Source: Alistipes excrementigallinarum
Lineage (GTDB): Bacteria; Bacteroidota; Bacteroidia; Bacteroidales; Rikenellaceae
Direction: 5' to 3'
NCBI GenBank assembly: GCA_019112825.1
Contig: DXIP01000009.1
Coordinates: 145,966-209,965, forward strand
Length of the DNA stretch: 64,000 bases
The notes beneath the pieces are model-generated. The model had not been told where the DNA came from, made no database searches, and saw only the letters and a program-made list of their open reading frames with translations. The position numbers and the translations under genes are program-made. How positions within the stretch are numbered: position 1 is the stretch's first letter; every line of letters starts with the position of its first letter. Shown here in pieces: positions 49,716 to 59,189 of the stretch.

Positions 49716-50894
49716 ATGTCACAATCGCTTATCACCCGCCGCAAATCGTTTTTGCTCCGGATTATCCCGGTGATGCTCTGCTTCTTTGCCATGGGGTTTG
49801 TCGACCTCGTGGGCACGGCCTCGAACTACGTGCAGCAGGACCTCGGGCTGACCGATGCACAGGCGAATCTCTTTCCCTCGCTTGTCTTCTTCTGGTTCCT
49901 GATTTTCTCCGTGCCGACGGGCATGCTGATGAATAAAATCGGACGGAAAAACACGGTGCTCATCAGCCTCGTGGTCACGGCCGTATCGCTCTTCATCCCG
50001 ACCTTCGGTGACAGCTATCTGATTATGCTGGCTTCGTTCTCGCTGCTCGGCATCGGAAACGCCATCATGCAGACGTCGCTCAATCCGCTGGTTACGAACC
50101 TTATAAGCAGCGACCGGCTGGCTTCGACCCTCACCTTCGGCCAGTTCGTCAAGGCCATCGCCTCGTTCCTGGCTCCGATTATTGCGGCGTGGGGCGCCAC
50201 TACCCTCCTCCCCGTCTTCGGCCTGGGCTGGCGGGTGCTGTTCGTCATCTATGCCGTCATCTCGTTGCTGGCCATCTCGCTGCTGGCCGCTACGTCCATC
50301 GAAGAAGACCGCCCCGTTGCGGCGTCGAGCATCGGCCAGTGCCTCAAGCAGCTCGGCAGGCCCTTCATCCTGCTCTCCTTCCTCGGAATCATGTGCCATG
50401 TCGGAATCGACGTGGGAACCAACACCACCGCTCCCAAAATCATCATCGAACGGCTGGGTCTTCCGCTCGAGGATGCCGGATTTGCCACCGGAATCTACTT
50501 CATCTTCCGTACCATCGGCTGCTTCCTCGGGGCATTCATCCTGCGCGCCATCTCGCCGAAGCTCTTCTTCGCCATCAGCGTGCTGATGATGCTCGTTGGC
50601 ATGAGCCTGCTGGCTCTGTGCGACACCCTTGCACCACTCTACACGGGCATCGGACTGATTGGATTCGGCAACTCGAACATCTTCTCGGTCATCTTCTCGC
50701 AGGCGCTCGTCTATGCCTCGGACAAGAAGAACGAGGTGTCGGGCCTCATGATTATGGGCCTCTTCGGCGGTACGGTCTTCCCGCTGGCGATGGGCTACGC
50801 GGCCGATGCCGTCGGACAGATTGGCGCCGTTGTCGTCATGACCGTCGGAGTGCTCTACCTTCTTTACTATACGTTGAAAATCAAAAAGATATAG
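49716..50894 (+). CDS. MFS sugar permease (FucP/fructose importer type)
   Basis: A 392-residue inner-membrane transporter with 12 predicted helices. The loop after helix 2 shows GMLMNKIGRKNTVLIS, the MFS G-x-x-x-D/N-(R/K)-x-G-R-(K/R) signature. The N-terminal FAMGFVDLVGTASNYVQQDLGL resembles sugar:proton symporters of the FHS group. It is divergent from a fructose-type hybrid regulator and is followed 22 bp later by a PfkB kinase, matching the fructose import module of Bacteroides. Fructose is therefore the expected substrate; sequence alone cannot separate it from fucose or other hexoses. A 300-nt leader carries the presumed regulatory region. Confidence 0.88.
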   Translation: MSQSLITRRKSFLLRIIPVMLCFFAMGFVDLVGTASNYVQQDLGLTDAQANLFPSLVFFWFLIFSVPTGMLMNKIGRKNTVLISLVVTAVSLFIPTFGDSYLIMLASFSLLGIGNAIMQTSLNPLVTNLISSDRLASTLTFGQFVKAIASFLAPIIAAWGATTLLPVFGLGWRVLFVIYAVISLLAISLLAATSIEEDRPVAASSIGQCLKQLGRPFILLSFLGIMCHVGIDVGTNTTAPKIIIERLGLPLEDAGFATGIYFIFRTIGCFLGAFILRAISPKLFFAISVLMMLVGMSLLALCDTLAPLYTGIGLIGFGNSNIFSVIFSQALVYASDKKNEVSGLMIMGLFGGTVFPLAMGYAADAVGQIGAVVVMTVGVLYLLYYTLKIKKI

Positions 50895-50916
50895 TTCAAT
50901 CTAAAATACCGATTCA

Positions 50917-51810
50917 ATGAACGCAAATGATGTTGTCGTAGGAATGGGCGAAGTCCTGTGGGACATGCTCCCCGAAGGGAAAAAGATTGGCGGCGCACCG
51001 GCCAATTTCGCCTATCATGTCTCCCAGTTCGGATTGCCGAGTTGCGTGGTGAGCGCCGTGGGTGAGGATGCGCTGGGAAAGGAGATTCTGGATAACTTTA
51101 CCTTGAAGGGGCTCAACTGCCACATTGCCACGGTGCCCTATGCCACGGGAACCGTGCAGGTGAGCATCGACCAGGCGGGGGTTCCCCAATATGAAATCAA
51201 GGAGAATGTGGCGTGGGACAACATCCCCTACACTCCTGCGCTCGAGGCGCTCGCCCGCCGGACGAAGGCGGTCTGCTTCGGCTCGCTGGCCCAGCGCAGC
51301 GTGGTGTCGCGCAACACCATCGGCAGCTTCCTGGATGCCATGCCCGAGAATGACGAGACGCTGGTAGTCTTCGATGTCAACCTGCGTCAGGGCTTCTACA
51401 ACAAGGAGATTCTCTGCAACTCGATGAAGCGCTGCAACATCCTGAAGATAAACGACGAAGAGTTGATTCAGGTAAGCCGCATGTTCGGCTATCCGGGCAT
51501 CGACCTTCAGGACAAGTGCTGGATTCTCCTGGGAAAGTACAATCTGAAGATGCTGATTCTCACCTGCGGAATCAACGGCAGCTACGTCTTCACGCCGGGC
51601 AACATCTCGTTCCTGCCCACTCCCAAGGTGGAGGTGGCCGATACGGTGGGTGCCGGCGACAGCTTCACCGCTGCCTTCATCTCGTCAATCCTGAAGGGCA
51701 AGAGCGTCGCCGAGGCGCATGCCCTTGCGGTCCAGACCTCCGCCTATGTCTGCACCCAGAAGGGTGCCATGCCGGTGCTGCCTCCGCAGTTGACGGGACA
51801 GCTGCAGTAG
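50917..51810 (+). CDS. PfkB-family carbohydrate kinase (fructokinase type)
   Basis: A 297-residue sugar kinase of the ribokinase fold. The N-terminal GMGEVLWDMLPEGKKIGGAPANFA (about 9-32) is fructokinase-like: the GGAPAN substrate signature. The C-terminal DTVGAGDSFTAAF (about 241-253) holds the catalytic Asp and anion hole. It follows the permease by 22 bp, so imported sugar would be phosphorylated at once, giving fructose 6-phosphate if fructose is the substrate. A strong terminator at 51841-51879 ends the unit. Confidence 0.9.
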   Translation: MNANDVVVGMGEVLWDMLPEGKKIGGAPANFAYHVSQFGLPSCVVSAVGEDALGKEILDNFTLKGLNCHIATVPYATGTVQVSIDQAGVPQYEIKENVAWDNIPYTPALEALARRTKAVCFGSLAQRSVVSRNTIGSFLDAMPENDETLVVFDVNLRQGFYNKEILCNSMKRCNILKINDEELIQVSRMFGYPGIDLQDKCWILLGKYNLKMLILTCGINGSYVFTPGNISFLPTPKVEVADTVGAGDSFTAAFISSILKGKSVAEAHALAVQTSAYVCTQKGAMPVLPPQLTGQLQ

Positions 51811-51840
51811 CTGCGGCACGGATGTGATTCTTTTATGCGG

Positions 51841-51879
51841 CAATCGGTCGGGAGTATCGTCTCCCGACCGATTGTTTTT
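51841..51879 (+). terminator. intrinsic terminator of the permease-kinase operon
   Basis: A 14-bp perfect stem CAATCGGTCGGGAG / CTCCCGACCGATTG, loop TATCGT, five T. Confidence 0.92.
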
Positions 51880-52497
51880 GGGACCGCGCCGCGATGGAAT
51901 GCTCCGGGAAGAGGGCTCTTCGGGACCCTTCTTCCGCCTCAGGCCGACAGGACGCTTGAAGTACGCGCCGAATAAAGCGTCCCGATGCCGCTCTAGGCCA
52001 TGCGGTAGCGGGCATTGCTCATCCGGCTGCCGGTTGACTGCCGGGAACTGAATAATGCCTTCGATGGCTACGCCTCAGACCTGCTTTTGAGGCGTGGCCT
52101 GTTACGGTGCGCAATCGGTTCCAAGGTTTGGATGCGAAAATCTCGATTACGTGCCTGGAAAGAGATTCATCTCCTTGCCACCTCCGAACGGTTGTATGCA
52201 TGGCGCGAAGAGTGATGGCTTGCAGAGTCGTTCTTTGTATTCGATGTGGCGGTCTTCGCTCCTGTACTTCAATTCCGGACGGCACGAAAACTTGGATTGG
52301 TCGGAATATATACGCATCCTGGTTTTTCCATTCGGAACACGTTTAGTGTACATGCCAAGGTGGCGAGTGGCCGAAAGAGACAGCCGCCGGGGACCGGAAC
52401 GGCCGGGAATGTGATTCTCATCCGACCGTACTCTACCCTCCCCCGAGTATCCGGCAGGTAACATTGTCCCCGCAATCATCGGCAGGAACGTGTAGAC
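51880..52497. other. 618-bp stretch without a recognisable gene, lower GC than surroundings
   Basis: Several short frames on both strands, none with a recognisable product or start signal. Contains the hairpin CGCCTCA / TGAGGCG at 52071-52094 without a T run. Base composition falls toward 50% GC at its right half. It could be a decayed gene or insertion scar; no transposase remnant was found. Confidence 0.45.
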
Positions 52498-53424
52498 CTA
52501 CATCTCCTTGTAGGCAGTCGGCGAACAGCCGACCGCCTTCTTGAAGTAGACCCCGAAAAACGATTGATTGGCGAAATTCAGCAGGTCGGCGACCTGCTGA
52601 ACCGTATATTGGCCGCTCTTCAGCAACGCTTTGGCCTCGAGAACCACATAGTCGCGAATCCAGTCGCCGGCATGGCGTCCGCTGACGGCATAAACCACCT
52701 GCGAGAGGTATTTCGGGGTCAGGCAGAGTCGGTCGGCATAGAACTGAACGCTGCGCTGCGAGGCGTAGTGCTGCCGCAGCTCCTCGAGAAAACGGTCAAA
52801 AATCTGCCTTTTGCGCGACCCCTGTCGGGAGTCCTGCTCCTCGACCAGCGGGGCCATCAGCTGACAGATTTCACCGTAGAGCACCTGCAGGTAGCCCTTC
52901 AGGACCTCGTGCTTGAACCGGAAGTCTGGCTGGCGGAGCTTTTTGCGCAGGGCCCGGCAGAGTTCCAGTATCTCGGACGTCTGCTCCTCGGTGAGCTCGA
53001 GCAGCGACTGCCGCGAAAGGAACTTGCGCACGATGAGCGCCCCTTCGCTGTTCTGCTCCGAAATGATGTAGCTGTTCGACAGGGCGATAAGCACTATGCG
53101 GTAGTCGGCCGAAATGTCGAGGCATTGGCCGATGGACCCCGGAGTGACTATCAACAGCGAGTTGCGGTGCAGCTCGTATTCATTGAGGTTTAGCCGCACG
53201 CGCATCCTCCCGCCCAGACACAACTGCATCATGGCTGCCTGAATCTTGAAGGGATACGGTGCCGTGAGTATGGGAACCATCGACGGGTCGCTCGAATAAT
53301 TGCGCGAAGGCCCCGCTTCGCCGAAATCGCCGGCCAGAAAGAACTGATTGTCGACGATGCAGTCCTGCTCGTCGAAGGGTATCATCGCCAGATTGAGTGC
53401 ATTGAAGTCCCGGAGTTCATCCAT
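52498..53424 (-). CDS. AraC-family transcriptional regulator
   Basis: A 308-residue regulator. The N-terminal about 170 residues form a cupin-like sensory domain (NEYELHRNSLLIVTPGSIGQ). The C-terminal about 100 residues carry two HTH motifs: SVQFYADRLCLTPKYLSQVV (about 223-242) and TVQQVADLLNFANQSFFGVYFKK with the closing GCSPTAYKE. It is divergent from the RND efflux operon with 160 bp between, so it is the likely regulator of efflux (inference). A TATATTTG box on the minus strand at 53445-53452 is the presumed promoter. Confidence 0.9.
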   Translation of the reverse strand: MDELRDFNALNLAMIPFDEQDCIVDNQFFLAGDFGEAGPSRNYSSDPSMVPILTAPYPFKIQAAMMQLCLGGRMRVRLNLNEYELHRNSLLIVTPGSIGQCLDISADYRIVLIALSNSYIISEQNSEGALIVRKFLSRQSLLELTEEQTSEILELCRALRKKLRQPDFRFKHEVLKGYLQVLYGEICQLMAPLVEEQDSRQGSRKRQIFDRFLEELRQHYASQRSVQFYADRLCLTPKYLSQVVYAVSGRHAGDWIRDYVVLEAKALLKSGQYTVQQVADLLNFANQSFFGVYFKKAVGCSPTAYKEM

Positions 53425-53444
53425 TGTCGTTCGCTTTATGTCGA

Positions 53445-53452
53445 CAAATATA
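53445..53452 (-). promoter_or_regulatory. -7 box for the AraC-type gene (TATATTTG)
   Basis: Exact TAnnTTTG match 20 bp upstream of the ATG; the shared spacer with the efflux operon likely also holds operator sites. Confidence 0.5.
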
Positions 53453-53586
53453 CAGATTCAAACAGGAAAATCGGTTGTTTTTCACTCAAAAGGTCTGTTT
53501 TGCCATCCTTTCGAACAACATGACGGCAGCATGTGACAAAAGCCTTCACGGAAAAATCTGGAACTTTGCCGGTGAAAATTTCAAAA

Positions 53587-54660
53587 ATGATGGCAATGAA
53601 GACAGCAGTAAAGAGCGTCGGGCTTGCACTGGTTGCAGCCCTGACGTGCGGCTGTGCGGGGAGTCCGTCCAACGAACCCTACGTACAGAGGGTGAGCCTG
53701 ACGCGGCCCGAGCTTCTGGGCGGCGAAACAATCCGCACCTTTTCGGGCGTCGTCCGTGCGGCCCACGAGGTGAACCTGGGATTCAAGACGGCCGGACAGA
53801 TTGCCCGGATTCACGTGGAGGAGGGTGACTACGTGCGGCGCGGAGAGCTGCTCGCCGAACTCGACGACGCCGACTACCGGCTGGCGGTCGAGGCGTTGCA
53901 AATCCAGTACGACCAGCTCAAGGATGAGGTCGAACGCACGAAGCAGCTTTTCGAGCAGAAGAGCGTCTCGGCCAATGACTTCGAGAAGGCCAGCGCCGGG
54001 CTGCGGCAGCTGGGCGTACAGCTGCAGGCCAACCGCAACAAACTCAACTATACGAAGCTCTACGCTCCGACCGACGGCTATATCCAGAAGGTGAACTTCT
54101 CGCCGGCGGAGATGGTCGATGCCGGGACGGCGCTTTTCTTGCTGCTCGATGTCTCGCGCATGGAGGTCGAGGTCGACATTCCGCCCGTCGAGTACCGTCG
54201 CCGCGACCGCTTTACGCACTTCGCCTGCCGTGCGGCGGGTATCGACGGGGAGATGCCGATGCGCCTTTCGGGCATGCCGCCCCGGGCCGACGGCAACCAG
54301 CTCTACCATGTGACGCTCGCCTTTGCGGGACAGCCCGACCGGCGGCTGACGGCCGGCATGAATGTCGAGGTGCTCATTGGCGTGGCCGATACGACGGGCC
54401 GGCAGGGTTACGCTCTCCCGTTCGGGAGCATCTTCCTCGAGGGGGAGACGCCCAGCGTGTGGGTCTTCGGCGCCGATTCGACCGTGCGGCGCCGGGCCGT
54501 TGTGCTCGGCAATACCGATGCTGAAGGCCGGGCCGTCGTTGTCGGAGGGCTCGATGGCGGCGAATGGGTTGTTCGGGCCGGAGTGTCGGCTCTTGAAGAG
54601 GGCGAGAAGGTCCGTGTGGTGGCCGAGCCGAGTCAAACCAATGTGGGAGGGCTGTTGTGA
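53587..54660 (+). CDS. RND efflux periplasmic adaptor (membrane fusion protein)
   Basis: About 357-residue lipoprotein adaptor. The N-terminus MKTAVKSVGLALVAALTCGC is a lipoprotein signal; starts at 53587 or 53596 are both possible. The biotinyl-lipoyl half-motifs (GFKTAGQIARIHVEEGDYVRRGELLAELDDADY and YAPTDGYIQKVNFSPAEMV) flank an alpha-hairpin (about 95-155). Beta-barrel and membrane-proximal domains follow. It bridges the inner-membrane pump and TolC-like channel encoded next. Its TGA overlaps the pump ATG (TGATG), so translation is coupled. Confidence 0.9.
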   Translation: MMAMKTAVKSVGLALVAALTCGCAGSPSNEPYVQRVSLTRPELLGGETIRTFSGVVRAAHEVNLGFKTAGQIARIHVEEGDYVRRGELLAELDDADYRLAVEALQIQYDQLKDEVERTKQLFEQKSVSANDFEKASAGLRQLGVQLQANRNKLNYTKLYAPTDGYIQKVNFSPAEMVDAGTALFLLLDVSRMEVEVDIPPVEYRRRDRFTHFACRAAGIDGEMPMRLSGMPPRADGNQLYHVTLAFAGQPDRRLTAGMNVEVLIGVADTTGRQGYALPFGSIFLEGETPSVWVFGADSTVRRRAVVLGNTDAEGRAVVVGGLDGGEWVVRAGVSALEEGEKVRVVAEPSQTNVGGLL

Positions 54661-57600
54661 TGAAGATGAAGCTGACCGAATTTTTCATGCGGCGGCCGGT
54701 GCTGTTCTGGTCGCTTGTGGGAGCCATCCTCATCGCCGGAGTGCTGTCGTTCCTCTACATGCCCAAGCTCGAGGACCCGGCCGTGGCGGTCAAGCAGGCG
54801 ATGGTCGTGGTTCCCTGCCCCGGAGCGAGCGCCCACGAAGTGGAGCTGAAGGTGGCCCAGCTGATGGAGGACGAGCTGCGGGCGCTGCCCAACGTCAAGA
54901 AGGTGAAGAGCGAGTGCCGCAACGGCTCGGTGCTGCTGACTGTTGAGTTCCAGATGACGGTGCTGAACCGGGACCTGGAGCAGCACTTCGACCTACTGCG
55001 CCGCAAGGTGAGCGACGTTGCGTCGCACCTGCCCCAGGGGTGCTACGACCCGGTGGTCATCGACGACATGATGGATGTCTACGGCATCTTCTATGCGCTG
55101 ACGGCCGACGGATACGACTATCCCGAGATGTACCGCTATGCCAAGTATCTGCGGCGTGAACTGCTCGACGTGAAGGGCGTCAAGCGGATTAACATCGCCG
55201 GCAACCGCGACGAGGTAATCAACATCATCCTCTCGAAGGAGCAGATAGCGCGCAACGGAGTGATTCCGACGCAGATAACCTCGGCGCTGCAGCAGGCCGG
55301 CAAGACGGTCAACGCCGGGGCCTATCTGAGCGGCGACGAACGCATCGCCCTCTATGTCGATTCGGCGGCCGACGACGTGGAGGAGATTCGCAATCTGGAA
55401 ATCCGCACGATGGACAGCCGTCAGATGCGCATCGGCGATGTGGCCCGTGTCGAGCGGGGCTACGCCTCACCGCAGCGCAACGGGTTCTTCGTGGACGGAA
55501 AACCCGCCCTGGCCCTTTGCATCGCCATGGAGTCCTCGGCCATCGTTCCGGATGTGGGCAAGGCGGTCGATGCACGGCTCGAGGAGGCCATGAAGCAGCT
55601 TCCGGCCGGCTTCCGTACGGAGAAGATTTTCTTCCAGCCCGACAAGGTTTCGGAGGCCATCTCGTCGTTCATGTGGAACCTGCTGGAGTCGGTCGTGATA
55701 GTCATCCTGGTGCTCATCTTCACCATGGGATTCCGCAGCGGTTTGATTATCGGGTTCGGACTGGTGCTGACGGTGGCCGTCTCATTCCCGATTCTGCTGA
55801 CGTGCGGCACGACGCTGCAGCGCATCTCGCTCGGTGCCTTCATCGTGGCGATGGGCATGTTGGTCGACAATGCCGTGGTGATTATGGACGGCATCCTGAT
55901 TGACAAGAAGCGGGGCCTCTCCCCGAAAACATACCTCTACCGCATCGGCCGCAATACGGCCCTGCCGCTGCTCGGGGCGACCGTCATCGCCGCCTCGACC
56001 TTTCTGGGCATCTACCTCTCGCCCGATTCGGCGGGCGAATATGCCGGCGACCTCTTTCTGGTGCTGTGTGTGAGTCTGCTGGCCAGCTGGGTGCTGGCGC
56101 TGGTACAGGTGCCCGTATGTGCCAAGTCGTGGCTTCCGGCCCGCGAAAAAGCTCTGCCCGGAGCGCAGAAGCCGGCCGTGATGAACTCGCCGGTCCACCG
56201 CTTCGTGCGCCGCACAATCGCCTTCCTCATCGGGTACAAGCGGGCGACGATTGTCGTGGCCTTTGCCGTGCTGGCCCTTGCGCTCTTCGGCATGACGCGT
56301 GTCAAGAACCTCTTCTTCCCCGACTTCGACTACAAGCAGTTCGTCGTCGAGTGCTTCTTCCCCTCGGCCACGGATGCCGACCGGGTGCGTGACCGTCTGC
56401 TCGAGATGAGCGACAGCGTGCGGCTCCATCCGGGCGTCGACCGTGTGGCTGTCAGCCAGGGCAGCGCCCCGGCACACTATTGCCTGGTGCGTCCGATGAC
56501 CTCGGGCGGCGACTGCTACGGTGAACTGATTGTCGACTGCCCCGATTACAAGACCGTTCTCAAGACGATTCCCGACATCCGTCGGCAGTTGCGTGAGGAG
56601 TTTCCCGAGGCCTATGTCCGCATCCGCAAGTACAACTTCTCGATTTCGACGTCGCATACCGTCGAGGTGGAGTTTGCGGGTCCCGACCCGGCCGTGCTGC
56701 GCGAGCTGAGCGCGCAGGCCGAGGCCATCATGCGCCACTCGCCCTATGTCGATGTCTACTCCGTGCAGAACAACTGGAAACCGAAGGGCAAGGCGCTCGT
56801 TGCCGAGTTCAACCAGCAGGATGCCCTGCGGGCCGGAATCGGCCGTGGAGATGTGGCCAACGCCCTGCAGGCTGCCACCGACGGCATGCCGGTCGGCGTG
56901 CTGAACGACCAGGAGCGGATGGTGACGTTGAACCTCCAGGTGCGCAACGACGACGGCAGCCGCATCCGCAACCTCGACGAGATACCCGTCTGGAGCATGA
57001 TGAACCTGCGTATGAGCAACGAGGAGCTGCAGGGTGCGTTGGCCGGCGGTCGCGGGATGAGCGAGCTGCAGGAGCGCATGTTCCGCGCCATGCCGCTCGG
57101 AAATGCCGTGCGCGACATCCGCCTCGACTGGGACGAGGATGTGGTGCTGAGGATGAATGGACGGAGGGTTATCGAGGCGGAGTGTGACCCCAACCCCGAC
57201 TGCGACGAGGCGACGCCGGCCCGCGTTGTCGAGTCCATCCGTCCCGAAATCGAGGCCATCGCGCTGCCCGACGGTTATACGATGCGCTGGGTGGGCGAAG
57301 GCGAGCTGCAGGGTGAGGCCATCGGCAATCTGATGAAGTACCTGCCGCTGACCATCTTCCTGATTCTGGCCATCCTGCTGGCGCTGTTCAACAGCTGGCG
57401 CAAGGTGCTGCTCATCCTCCTTTGCTTCCCGTTTGTCTTCTGCGGCATCACCCCCTCGCTGCTCCTGACGGGACAGCCGCTCACCTTCATGGCCATCATC
57501 GGCATGATGGGACTCATCGGCATGATGGTCAAGAACGCCATCGTGCTGGTCGACGAAATCAACCGGCTGCAGACCGAGGAGCACCAGTCGCCCTATACGG

Positions 57601-57815
57601 CCGTCATCGAGGCGACCGTCTCGCGTGTGCGGCCCGTGCTGATGGCCTCACTGACGACCATCGTCGGAATGATACCGCTGGTCGGCGACCCGATGTACGG
57701 CTCGATGGCCCTGACCATCATGGGCGGCCTTACGGTCGGTACAATCATCACGCTGGTGCTGCTGCCGCTCTTCTATGCGGCCATGTTCCGGATTCGCAAA
57801 CCTCAAAACGCTTAA
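54660..57815 (+). CDS. RND multidrug efflux pump, inner-membrane subunit
   Basis: A 1051-residue proton-driven RND transporter with the two-fold repeat of 12 helices and two large periplasmic loops. The N-terminal FFMRRPVLFWSLVGAILIAGV is typical. Helix 4 holds GMLVDNAVVIMDG with the proton-relay Asp. The second half has GMMGLIGMMVKNAIVLVDE near its equivalent. The look is of the drug-exporting HAE-1 group rather than heavy-metal pumps, but the substrate is unknown. ATG at 54660 overlaps the adaptor stop. A GTG three bases earlier is a less likely start. Confidence 0.93.
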   Translation: MKMKLTEFFMRRPVLFWSLVGAILIAGVLSFLYMPKLEDPAVAVKQAMVVVPCPGASAHEVELKVAQLMEDELRALPNVKKVKSECRNGSVLLTVEFQMTVLNRDLEQHFDLLRRKVSDVASHLPQGCYDPVVIDDMMDVYGIFYALTADGYDYPEMYRYAKYLRRELLDVKGVKRINIAGNRDEVINIILSKEQIARNGVIPTQITSALQQAGKTVNAGAYLSGDERIALYVDSAADDVEEIRNLEIRTMDSRQMRIGDVARVERGYASPQRNGFFVDGKPALALCIAMESSAIVPDVGKAVDARLEEAMKQLPAGFRTEKIFFQPDKVSEAISSFMWNLLESVVIVILVLIFTMGFRSGLIIGFGLVLTVAVSFPILLTCGTTLQRISLGAFIVAMGMLVDNAVVIMDGILIDKKRGLSPKTYLYRIGRNTALPLLGATVIAASTFLGIYLSPDSAGEYAGDLFLVLCVSLLASWVLALVQVPVCAKSWLPAREKALPGAQKPAVMNSPVHRFVRRTIAFLIGYKRATIVVAFAVLALALFGMTRVKNLFFPDFDYKQFVVECFFPSATDADRVRDRLLEMSDSVRLHPGVDRVAVSQGSAPAHYCLVRPMTSGGDCYGELIVDCPDYKTVLKTIPDIRRQLREEFPEAYVRIRKYNFSISTSHTVEVEFAGPDPAVLRELSAQAEAIMRHSPYVDVYSVQNNWKPKGKALVAEFNQQDALRAGIGRGDVANALQAATDGMPVGVLNDQERMVTLNLQVRNDDGSRIRNLDEIPVWSMMNLRMSNEELQGALAGGRGMSELQERMFRAMPLGNAVRDIRLDWDEDVVLRMNGRRVIEAECDPNPDCDEATPARVVESIRPEIEAIALPDGYTMRWVGEGELQGEAIGNLMKYLPLTIFLILAILLALFNSWRKVLLILLCFPFVFCGITPSLLLTGQPLTFMAIIGMMGLIGMMVKNAIVLVDEINRLQTEEHQSPYTAVIEATVSRVRPVLMASLTTIVGMIPLVGDPMYGSMALTIMGGLTVGTIITLVLLPLFYAAMFRIRKPQNA

Positions 57816-57818
57816 GAG

Positions 57819-59135
57819 ATGAAAATCAAACCCATATATGCACTTCTGGGAGCAGCCCTGCTGTCGGTCCTTGCGACGCGGGCCCAGCAGCCGCTGCCGC
57901 TCTCGCTGGCCGAGTGCCGCGAACGGGCGCTTGCCCACAGCGAGGAGCTGCAGCAGGCCGATATCCGCCTCGAGCAGGCGCGTCTGGACCGTCGCATCGC
58001 CTCGGCGGCCGCTCTTCCGAAAATCGAAGGTTCGGCGACGGGTGCCTATGTCATGCCTGATATCGACATGATGGGCATGGAGCTGCGCATGCGCGGCACC
58101 TACATGGCGGGACTCACCCTCACGCAGCCGCTCTATGCCGGCGGCAAGATTTCGGCCGCCCGTCGTATGGCGCGCATCGGTGAAGAGGTGGCCGGCGAGC
58201 AGCAGCGCATGACGCGCATGGATGTGCTGGTCGAGGCCGACAACGCCTACTGGACATTGGTGGCCGTCGACCGCAAGGTGTGCATGCTCGAAAGCTACGC
58301 CGCGCAGATGGATACGCTCTATGACCAGGTATCGGTGGCTTTCCAGACCGGCATGGCCATCGAGAACGACCGGCTGCGCATCGAAGCCAAGCGCAGCGAA
58401 ATCCACTACCAGCTCCAGAAGGCCCGCAACGGAGCCGACTTGTGCCGCATGTCGTTGTGTCGGGTGATTGGCGTGGATAGCGACCAGCGTCCCGTGCCGA
58501 CCGATACGCTCTTCCAGCCGTCGGCGCCCGGTCTCCTGTCGGCCGAGCTCGATGCCCGGCCCGAATTGCGGATGCTCGAACAGCAGGTGGCCATCGGCGA
58601 GCAGCAGATTCGCGATGCCCGTTCGGCGATGCTCCCCACGGCGGGGCTTTCGCTCGGTTATACCTACTACGGCAACATCAAGCTGCATAGCATGGTCGAT
58701 GCCGGAGGCGGCAACTACCTTCCCTATACGCAGGAGTTTCGCGACGGACTGGGAATGGCGATGGTGGCCGTGAAGATTCCGATTTTCCACTGGGGCGCGA
58801 GCCGCAAGAAGGTTCGCAAGGCGCGTTACGAGCTGCAGAACGCGCAGCTCGACCTGCAGAAGAATACGCGCCTGATGACGCTCGAGGTCGAGCAGGCAAT
58901 CCGCAACGTCGAGGACGGTTACCGGATGATTCAGACGGCCGGACTGGCCTTGCGGCAGGCCGAAGAGAACCTGCGCGTGATGTGTAACCGGTATGCTGCG
59001 AAGATGGCACCGCTGACTGACCTCCTCGATGCCCAGTCGCAGTGGCAGCAGGCCGAGAGCAATCTCATCGAGGCGCAGACGCAGTACCGAATCTACGAGA
59101 CCGAATACCTCAGAAGCACCGGAGCGTTGGAGTAA
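57819..59135 (+). CDS. TolC-family outer-membrane efflux channel
   Basis: A 438-residue outer-membrane factor. Signal peptide ends ATRA-QQP. Two structural repeats carry the usual LAECRERALAHSEEL (about 30-44) and ARPELRMLEQQVAIGEQQIRDARSAMLP, with long heptad-rich helices between. FGGxxx-type YAGGKISAARRMA closes the first barrel strand region. It starts 3 bp after the pump stop, completing the adaptor-pump-channel operon. A perfect terminator at 59159-59189 follows. Confidence 0.92.
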   Translation: MKIKPIYALLGAALLSVLATRAQQPLPLSLAECRERALAHSEELQQADIRLEQARLDRRIASAAALPKIEGSATGAYVMPDIDMMGMELRMRGTYMAGLTLTQPLYAGGKISAARRMARIGEEVAGEQQRMTRMDVLVEADNAYWTLVAVDRKVCMLESYAAQMDTLYDQVSVAFQTGMAIENDRLRIEAKRSEIHYQLQKARNGADLCRMSLCRVIGVDSDQRPVPTDTLFQPSAPGLLSAELDARPELRMLEQQVAIGEQQIRDARSAMLPTAGLSLGYTYYGNIKLHSMVDAGGGNYLPYTQEFRDGLGMAMVAVKIPIFHWGASRKKVRKARYELQNAQLDLQKNTRLMTLEVEQAIRNVEDGYRMIQTAGLALRQAEENLRVMCNRYAAKMAPLTDLLDAQSQWQQAESNLIEAQTQYRIYETEYLRSTGALE

Positions 59136-59158
59136 TTGCAAAGGGTGAGCGTTTAAGG

Positions 59159-59189
59159 GGCGTGGCCGGAATTCCGGCCACGCCTTTTT
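59159..59189 (+). terminator. intrinsic terminator of the efflux operon
   Basis: A self-complementary GGCGTGGCCGG / CCGGCCACGCC stem centred on AATT, then five T. Confidence 0.9.

Noticed and set aside
52071..52094. Hairpin CGCCTCA/TGAGGCG as terminator or RNA gene
   Set aside because: No T tract and no flanking conserved structure visible.
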